From Macrobrachium rosenbergii (Eukaryota; Arthropoda; Malacostraca; Decapoda; Palaemonidae): DNA of 64,000 nucleotides. The translations under genes and the position numbers were made by a program. Shown here in pieces: positions 57,620-64,000 of the stretch; the first letter of the stretch is position 1; every line of letters starts with the position of its first letter. The DNA lies in NCBI RefSeq assembly GCF_040412425.1, contig NC_089781.1:53731986-53795985 (forward strand), given 5' to 3'. The notes beneath the pieces were generated by a model that did not search any database, was not told the origin of the DNA, and saw only the letters and a list, made by a program, of their open reading frames with translations.

Positions 57620-58640
57620 GAACCAGTTACTGATGGATCAGTTACATCATATAAAATCAGAGGGATCTTACTGAAAGAATTGGAATAATTATTACTAAAT
57701 GAGCCTAAAAAAGTGACAATAATAGTGTGAAAAATATTAGTGGAAAAAAAATTTATGAGGTTGCTGTGAAAATATTAAAGAAAGGCAGAAGGAAGGACTA
57801 AGAAACAATACTTGAATTTGACAATTATCAGTGTGGCTTTATGCCAGAAAAATTAATAGCAGGGGCAGACTATAAGATAAAGCAGCAAGCGCATATGTTC
57901 TGCACAAAGAATGAAAAGTTGAAACCTTATATTTGTTAATCTGGAGGAGATATTTGACAGAGTATGAAGACTAAGCACTCGGCCATTACAGAAGAACACT
58001 AAAGTGAGTGATGTTATATCATAACTAGGTCTAGAGTGAAGCCAGTGACAGGTATATTTAAAGAATAAGAATCTGATATAAAGGTTAGTGTCAGTTCTAA
58101 ATTAGCTCTAAATTAGCACTCAGTCTTACATTGTTTGTCATAGTTATGGAGGAAGCTACAAAGGGGTGCAGAAAGTAATGCCAAGGGGCTGTGATGTGCA
58201 GTGCGTAGTGTTCCCAGCTGGCTCAAAGTAAGAGGTCAAAGAAATATTTAAAAGTTGGAAGAGCACAATTGCAAAGGGAGTACTGTACATCTATGAAAGT
58301 AAAACCAAGCTTACTGTGATTAGAAAGATAAGAAAAGTATACACAAGAAAGTGGCTGCATGAATGTTAAGGTAGTTTTGTGAGTGAACTGAATACCATTT
58401 ATCAAGTGTTACAGATAATGTCTCAAAGAATCATCCTGATTACAAACTGTAATTAAAGTAAGGGATTTCAGTTCCTGAAAAGTATTACAAAAGAGCTGGA
58501 GGAAGAAAGGAAAACTTTACTGTGATTGGAAGACACGTTTGGAAGAGATAGAACATTTCTGTTACCTTGGAGACACTGAATCTTTAAGCTGATATGGAGA
58601 GGGCAATGTGAAAAAGAGGAACAGGAGCTATTATGCAGTG
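57620..58640 (+). pseudogene. RTE-type LINE reverse transcriptase remnant
   Basis: Badly decayed. Legible segments: VAVKILKKGR near 57760, then YQCGFMPEKLIAG near 57830 and the ADYKIKQ region (RTE RTs usually read YQFGFMPGRST here), a broken FVDLEKAFDRV-like stretch near 57940 (NLEEIFDRV) and a HSVLHCLS-type stretch near 58120 in place of LSPLLF. Toward the end is IEHFCYLGDTE near 58550 (usually FKYLGS or FCYLGD). No complete palm motif C is visible. Family call rests on the order of these blocks. Confidence 0.6.
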
Positions 58641-58759
58641 GAAATAGATTTGTAGATTATTGATGAACAAAAATATCCCATCGTTATCATTATCATTAAG
58701 TCTTTTATGTTAGATGCTCTGTTATGGTGTTAAGTCTGAAAGGTTGTTCTCTTAGTGTC

Positions 58760-59040
58760 TTGTGTCTTATGCATTTTCTGCCTACATTACCATCTGGTCT
58801 TGGTGTTTTTGTGTACCCTTTTTTCTATGATTCCCTTGGCCACCCTAAATATTATACATCCATCCATCCTCCCACTGGTCTTCACCCTGATAGCTTCATT
58901 AGTTACCTTTTTGACTAACGGTTTCTCATTCCATCTCATCACATTTTCAAACCATCGCAGTCTGTTTTCCAGCCACTGGACGCCACATCTCTCTACAACT
59001 TTCTCATTTATATGTGTAAAATGATCTACCCACCACATGC
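58760..59040 (-). pseudogene. C-terminal piece of an RTE-type LINE, opposite strand
   Basis: Minus-strand frame 59038-58787 has VERCGVQWLENRLRWFENVM followed by RWNEKPLVKKV, matching the conserved end of RTE-type ORF2 proteins (RLRWFGHV.R). It lies head-on to the RT remnant at 57620-58640, so it is a separate insertion or an inversion. Confidence 0.6.
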
Positions 59041-59387
59041 CAACTATGAATTTACCCCAGTTTCTCTCTCTTAGTTCCTCTACCTTTGCTGCGTAAAATA
59101 GTCAAGGCATTTTACACATCGTAAAAAACTCCTATTAGTGAACAGCAAAACTGTACATGTATATATATAAAACAATACTGCTTTTCACAGCAAAAATATG
59201 GAGTTTTGCTAAAATAATGAGGACTTTTTGGATTCTAGGGGTTGGCAGTGACTGTAATTTAGTAATGGTCTCAGTCCTAAAAATGCACGTTAGGTTTACA
59301 TGTATGTAACTTTCATTTGTTCATGGTAAGCCTCTTGGGTCTGGTATGGAATGAACATTTGGGAATCAGCTCTTACAAAGGCTTTTG

Positions 59388-59615
59388 CAATGAAAAACAG
59401 CAAGACTTAGTTAAACAAGCAGTTCTGTAATGAAGATTCTATTCCTTTACCATTCAGCAACATTCAAAATATAGGATCTGAGAATGTCATGAATTGAAGT
59501 CCAGATAAACCTACATCTCCTTAAGAGGGACCATCAAGTTGGTTTCTGAATGGTAAAGGAATAGAATCGTCATTACAGGAATGCTTGTTTAACTAAGTCT
59601 TGCTGTTTTTCATTG
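59388..59615. repeat. Hairpin: 70-bp inverted arms with 88-bp loop
   Basis: Left arm 59388-59457 starts CAATGAAAAACAGCAAGACT and ends CTTTACCATTCAG. Right arm 59546-59615 is its reverse complement with only about three to four differences. No coding sequence in arms or loop. The near-perfect arms suggest recent formation or conservation. Confidence 0.9.
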
Positions 59616-61020
59616 CTAGTTTTATTTGAAAACTTTTTAGAAATTTTCCTCTACATTATGTTTGCACAGATGAAACTTTCAGAACTGAATTTGAATTTAG
59701 GACCCGCTATCATATTTGCTTCATAGAAACTAACTCATCCTTTGATTTTGTCTGTCATGATTAGCATGTTCCCCTCCAAAGTTAATGCATTTAACAAATC
59801 CTGACGTCTGGTTCACCTTTTATTTTTCTTTGGCAGGATATACAGTATTTATTTCGTCGTATTCTTAATAATAAAAATATTGCTGAGGGGATGGAACATA
59901 GGGTCTTATTTTGATTTTGTGCCAAGGTGGTGGTATTTTGCCCAGGAACTTTAAAACTTCACAGGTTACTATTAAAAGTGGCCGAGGGCATATTATACTA
60001 TACAGTATATCATTTCATTATTCTCTTGAACTTGATAACATTTCAGCTTCTAAGTTCTTTTAATATTTTTATGTAGAGAAAAATGACTTCTTTAAAGAAA
60101 AACAAACAGAAACACTTCTAGACCTTTCAGTCAAATTCTCTTGGATGGTCTGTACCTGCATACAGTAGTTTCCTTTCACCCAAAGAGGGCATTTTTTATT
60201 CTATGGATTTCAAATATCACTGTCTTCAATATTGCAACTGTCTAAATACTGGCTCATCTCGAACAGTGACCTCCTGAAAGGTGTTAGTAATAGTTCCCTT
60301 AGCTTCTGCAGGAGGATTGTCAGCTATTTTCCGATCTTCTGTGAGGCCCCAAAGGACAAAATAACATAGAGTATACAGGAGTAAAGCCCACCATGTGTGA
60401 AGAAACCTTCACAGATGGAGGATGACTCACCATTACCAGAAGCCTGTCCATCAGTGTGGTCTGTCATTCTAGATAGTTTCAAGGCCATCCTGAAACCATA
60501 TACTAAACTTGAAGGAAAACTAACCCCTCAGCGCCATCTGTTAGAAACAGGAAATCCTCAAAGTTAGTTCTAGAACTAAGAAACATTAATATGAAAGGTC
60601 CAAGCACTAATGAAATCCTTATCTACTATCAAGTGGAACTGTCTAGGACTTGGAGCAAAATTAAAGGATTGGAAGATAATGGTGTAAGATATTTTTCCCA
60701 TTTGTGTTGCACTGCAGAAAACTATGCGGAGTAATTCAGATACCCTGTATACAAAAGAATATGTCTTAAATAATTCAGCATTTAACTCAGATAATGGTAG
60801 CCATGGTCTGCTATGGTATTCCACATACTCCATTTCCTATACAATCTAATTTGCAAGTAGTTCTTGACAGAACTACGGAATTTGTTCTATTATTTGTCAC
60901 CTGGTAATCCTTTTCATAGTAATAATTTTATTTCAGTTCTCAATCTTTACCAACTCATTTTTTGATAGCATAGTGGCTTGCTTCGTCCTCAAGAACAAGA
61001 ATTCTCTTCTAGTTAGTCTT
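59616..61020. other. Unannotated, ordinary AT-rich DNA
   Basis: No recognisable gene or element. The possible CDS-like frames here are short and lack splice context. Confidence 0.4.
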
Positions 61021-61205
61021 TTTGGCCAGGTATTGTGTCGTAATGATTAACATTATAACACGTGATGGACTATATAATGGACTCGAAGATAAGAGGGCAC
61101 TTTCCCTTATCTTCAACAAAGCTAAACCCAGTTTTTCCAACGTCAAAAGAACCTGCAAGAACGAGAAGTGACTATTGCACATGCTTGTCCGCCCTCTTGT
61201 TTACA
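61021..61205 (+). repeat. Dispersed repeat, partner of 43315-43500, before LINE-B copy 3
   Basis: Plus-strand copy: GTATTGTGTCGTAATGAT, CACGTGATGGACTATATAAT, AAGAGGGCACTTTCCC, CTGCAAGAACGAGAAGTGAC. It ends at a C run where LINE-B copy 3 begins. Confidence 0.75.
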
Positions 61206-62060
61206 ACCAGGGCCCCCCCCCCTTGATTTGGGACCACCTTTTGAACCCCAGGAATCTGTTCCCGGGTTTGAGTCCAAGAGTTCCATATCCATTCAATATC
61301 TCTTTGAATTAGTTTTTGTGGAATTTTCCGCTTTTGCTAAAATTTATTGGACTTGATAAACAGGAAAAAATATCATAACTGGGATTGGGTTTATGTCCGA
61401 AGCTAAATAGTGGGAACTGTGGTAGGACCATCAACTGCTCGATAATGTTCGGACCTGAGAGATATCAGGCGGAATTATTCTTTAGGGTTGGACCACAGAT
61501 TCCAGGGGGGTCTGGTTCTGGGGATAGGACTCACACAGAGCAAATCTTCTAGCATGGAAATGGAAAGTTCTCTGGATAATTCAAATAATCAAAATCAGAG
61601 TGATATTAAAACCTTAATACCTTATGAAACTCCCAAAAAGAGTAAATACCGACATGACCCAACTTTGACTAACTTCGACTCCCTCTTTGGGAGTGGAAGT
61701 TGGTCAAGGTTCCTAACCATGGAAGCTGACCAAAATATTTCGGATTTAAAATTAGAAAATTATTTATTAAATAGACATCCAACGACAGATATGTCGTTCA
61801 GACAAATAAAGAGAAAACTTGGCTTATAGAAGCCACAACCAAAAGTCAGTTCGAAGACTAGTTGTCTTTGGAAAATCTAAACAATAGTAACATAAAAGTG
61901 AAAAAACATGATACTGTGAACAGCATTCAGGGTACCATTGTACTTCCTGAAAACGACAACGAACCAGTCGATAAGAAAATGCTATTAGACTCTCTCAAAA
62001 AGAGATACTCCAAGGTCCAAGATTGTGAGGTATATGTTGTATATATGTTGTACCAATAAT
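61206..62060 (+). mobile_element. LINE-B copy 3, 5' end only
   Basis: It starts with the family 5' end (CCCCCCCCTTGATTTGGGACC) and runs through the leader and the first part of ORF1, then stops abruptly near 62040-62060 in AT-rich sequence. An intact 5' end with a missing 3' end cannot come from ordinary 5' truncation, so the rest was lost by deletion or displaced by the following insertion. Confidence 0.82.
61554..62045 (+). pseudogene. LINE-B copy 3 ORF1, N-terminal part
   Basis: ATG at 61554 (MEMESSLDNSNNQNQ) as in copy 1. The conserved block reads SKYRHDPTLTNFDSLFGSGS and WSRFLTMEADQNISDLKLEN up to a shift at about 61820. It resumes in 61862-62059 with IKVKKHDTVNSIQGTIVLP and LLDSLKKRYSKVQDCEVYVV, ending before the zinc knuckles. 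This copy retains better coding quality than copy 1 in the shared part. Confidence 0.82.
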
Positions 62061-62440
62061 GGAGCGGGATAATGGGAAAAAAGTGCAAATGGTGATATAA
62101 GCAACAGATTTGGCATGAGAACTCTTATTATCCCCATAAATCAAAATCAACTTCCGGCCACCTCAATATTTGGCTATTTCCAAGATGGCTGACACTTTTC
62201 CAAAATGGCAGCAAATTTACTGTATATTTCAAATATTTTCATTTCATAAGCCTTTAAAAGTTGCATACTGTCCATATAATGATTAGAATTTGTATTTTGG
62301 CATTCTTACTGTCATGAAGAGATAAAGTGAACCCATCTTTCCAATATGGCCATCTTATGAACACCATATTTCCAAAATGGCCGCCAAAGATAAAAAAGTA
62401 CGTATCTCCTGAGAGAAACCAATATGTTTTGTGTATCAGT
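62061..62440. promoter_or_regulatory. Four spaced TTCCAADATGGC motifs near a downstream coding end
   Basis: TTCCAAGATGGC (62178), TTCCAAAATGGC (62198), TTCCAATATGGC (62339) and TTCCAAAATGGC (62370) lie within about 200 bp. The core AANATGGC resembles YY1-type sites, but they lie 3' of the minus-strand gene. They may be subterminal repeats of the element that carries that gene. Function is not shown. Confidence 0.4.
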
Positions 62441-64000
62441 TAGTTTTAACAAGTGCAGCTGCAGAGAGCTGTGCAGCTAAGTCTAGATTTGTAGCACTTG
62501 CACCTGCCATGGCATTCACTTTTTGCAGCCACACTTTTTCAGTTCTCAGCAAGGTTTTGCTACTATTGGCAAATCTGTCCAATATGGAAACCAGGTTCCA
62601 TCAATCTGTTGCCATCCCCAGTGTCTTGGGCTGGGCAAAACTGGATGACATACTAAAGACTGGCACTAAATGTGCCCTGCTTGAAAGGCAGCTCTTTTGC
62701 AATGCTCTCTATGAGCAGCCCTTGTAGGGGAAATGCAATCATAAGCTCTTTGCTTTCTTGCAAAGAGATCAAGTCTAGCCTCATTTTCATATTTATACGA
62801 ACTGCTTCTGTCATACATTAGCACCATGAACTTTTCAATAATTTGCAGGTCTTCATCTTCTACAGCTGCTGGTGTTGAACTTAGTTTGGTGAAGGTGGGT
62901 GTGGCATGCTGAAACACAGTCCATGTTTGCCTTGCAGACTTCCTCCCCTTTCCATGAAAGGCAGACACTGTGCCACACCCGCTAAATGCATGGAAAAACG
63001 GAAGGACTGAGGCTTTTGGTCCCATGGCTGCTGCAATTTCATGGATAGGTATCCACCTCATGTCTTTTCCTCTACCAAATTTAATCCATAGTTTGTCATA
63101 ACCAGTTTTTTCTATGCTAGATACTGCTATGATGGTAACATTAGTGTATGTACTACATATGATTGCACTTGAGATATCTTCATGCTTTGCAGCATATGCA
63201 GCATGTAAAAGGACTCTAGTATCTGCCTCTTTGTGAGTGCAGCCTTGTAGGTCAGCAGTGTCTTGTTCAGCTTTGCTACAAACTGCAGCATCCCCTTTAG
63301 TGACAATTATGCATGATGTATCATCTGCTTCAGATGAAATGATTATGTCTGCCAAATATGCAAAAAGTTCACTTGTTGTGGTCATTCCTGAGGAAGCTGG
63401 CCCAATTGCCAGGAGTTTTCACTGTGCTAATTACTCTCCGACGAACTCCTGTGCCTCTTTTTTGTCTTGTTTGTGCTTTCATACTGTCTGTCATCAAATA
63501 CAATGTGTGTTTGCTTGTACTGAATCTTTGATTGTACTTCTGAATCTTGCATAAGACTTCAAATTTAGACCCCTTGGTTGGTCTCAGAGCATTTATAAGA
63601 GCTGCACCATCCATTATGATAACATCAGTGGTAGGCTCTTTGTCAGGGATGTCTGATGCATGCTGTTCCAGTAGAGGCAGCAGCTGTGACTTGGTGTCCT
63701 GATGCATCTGTCCATTCTGTGCTAGTGATGGTGGGCAATTTTGATTCTCATGTTGAAAGAATTCATTTAAATCACACTGTTCTGGGCATGATATGAAGAG
63801 GCGTGAGAGTAGATTACAATCATCCTTTGTGGTTTGCAGTGACTGTTTGCCCTTGGATTCTGTAGTAGACATCTTGTGACTGAACAATAGAATTTTTGTT
63901 CTTGTGTACTAGTTCATAGAATTTGCTGGGTGTCTTGAGCCTCTCAATAAAGTTTGTGAATTGTGTCTGTCCAAGGCCCTTCATAGATCTCAAGGATTCA
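62440..64000 (-). pseudogene. Multi-copy-type gene with PIN-like signature, broken, running off the window
   Basis: Minus-strand reading from the window edge. Legible from 63990 (GLGQTQFTNFIERL), then 63887-63369 with DDCNLLSRLFISCPEQCDLN, EFFQHENQNCPPSL and TTDVIIMDGAALINALRPTK. A 1-nt deletion near 63385 shifts to 63385-62666: CTHKEADTRVLLHAAYAAKH, a SSDTDV-like position reading CSTYTNV, LPFFHAFSGCGTVSAFHGKG and RAAFQAGHI. Degraded sequence continues with ELKKCGCKK and a formerly Cys-rich end near 62500. I know this architecture from repeated uncharacterised proteins in invertebrates; Asp-rich blocks recall PIN/FEN nucleases. Two of the expected Asp positions are changed. Function not established. 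Confidence 0.65.

Noticed and set aside
62170..62390. CCAAAATGG motifs considered as SRF CArG boxes
   Set aside because: They have five A/T bases between CC and GG where the CArG box needs six.

Overview
This is AT-rich metazoan nuclear DNA made almost entirely of dead or dying transposable elements and long (AT)n and (TC)n microsatellites. The mix of elements suggests a crustacean, probably a decapod: DIRS-like tyrosine-recombinase retroelement, several I/Jockey-type and CR1/Jockey-like LINEs, gypsy LTR elements, piggyBac, Tc1/mariner, MULE, tRNA-derived SINEs, and extreme (AT)n arrays. That placement is inference from element content, not from a host marker gene. No rRNA, CRISPR array or clear complete host gene is visible.

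The central structure is a Russian-doll nest from about 4.7 to 33 kb. The outermost unit is a gypsy-type element with RT, RNase H and an integrase zinc domain (4715-6438); its integrase C-terminus and an env-like region follow at 30105-32408. Its integrase is split by LINE-A (6440-8494 and 29557-30104). LINE-A is split by LINE-B copy 1 (8495-29546), bounded by a perfect 10-bp target duplication CTAGAATACT. LINE-B copy 1 itself holds five insertions: a pogo/Tigger-like MITE (8590-9575), a short element with two about 400-bp terminal repeats (9624-10756), a TA-flanked DNA element (13025-22710), an internally deleted gypsy element with two 376-380-bp LTRs (23278-26023) and a reverse-oriented SINE (29174-29421). 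The TA-flanked DNA element carries the second full-length LINE-B (copy 2, 13430-21812, 12-bp target duplication), which in turn carries LINE-C (16549-18147, 14-bp target duplication). The relative ages of at least six nested insertion levels can therefore be read directly.

Left of the nest lie a frameshifted MULE transposase (3-1008) and a DD37E-type IS630-Tc1-mariner element (2852-4231) sitting inside an (AT)n array. Right of it come a small MITE (33446-33730), a decayed DIRS-like element on the minus strand (about 36.49-41.44 kb), a degenerate about 200-bp-period tandem array (41.5-42.95 kb), a Tc1-like remnant with about 54-bp inverted ends (44086-45815), a 510-bp fold-back (46042-46552), a 4.88-kb piggyBac with TTAA target duplications and a five-copy 379-bp internal satellite (49154-54037), a second tRNA-type SINE (about 54575), RTE-type LINE debris (57.6-59.0 kb), a 70-bp-arm hairpin (59388-59615), a third LINE-B 5' end (61206-62045), and a minus-strand multi-copy-type gene with a PIN-like look, broken and running off the window end (62440-64000).

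The only host-gene candidate is a spliced exon at 55657-55792 encoding an acidic, serine-rich peptide with good splice signals, possibly joined to a weak first exon at 35471-35519. Three LINE-B tails and one SINE share a near-identical 50-60-bp 3' end, which suggests that the SINE borrowed LINE-B machinery.
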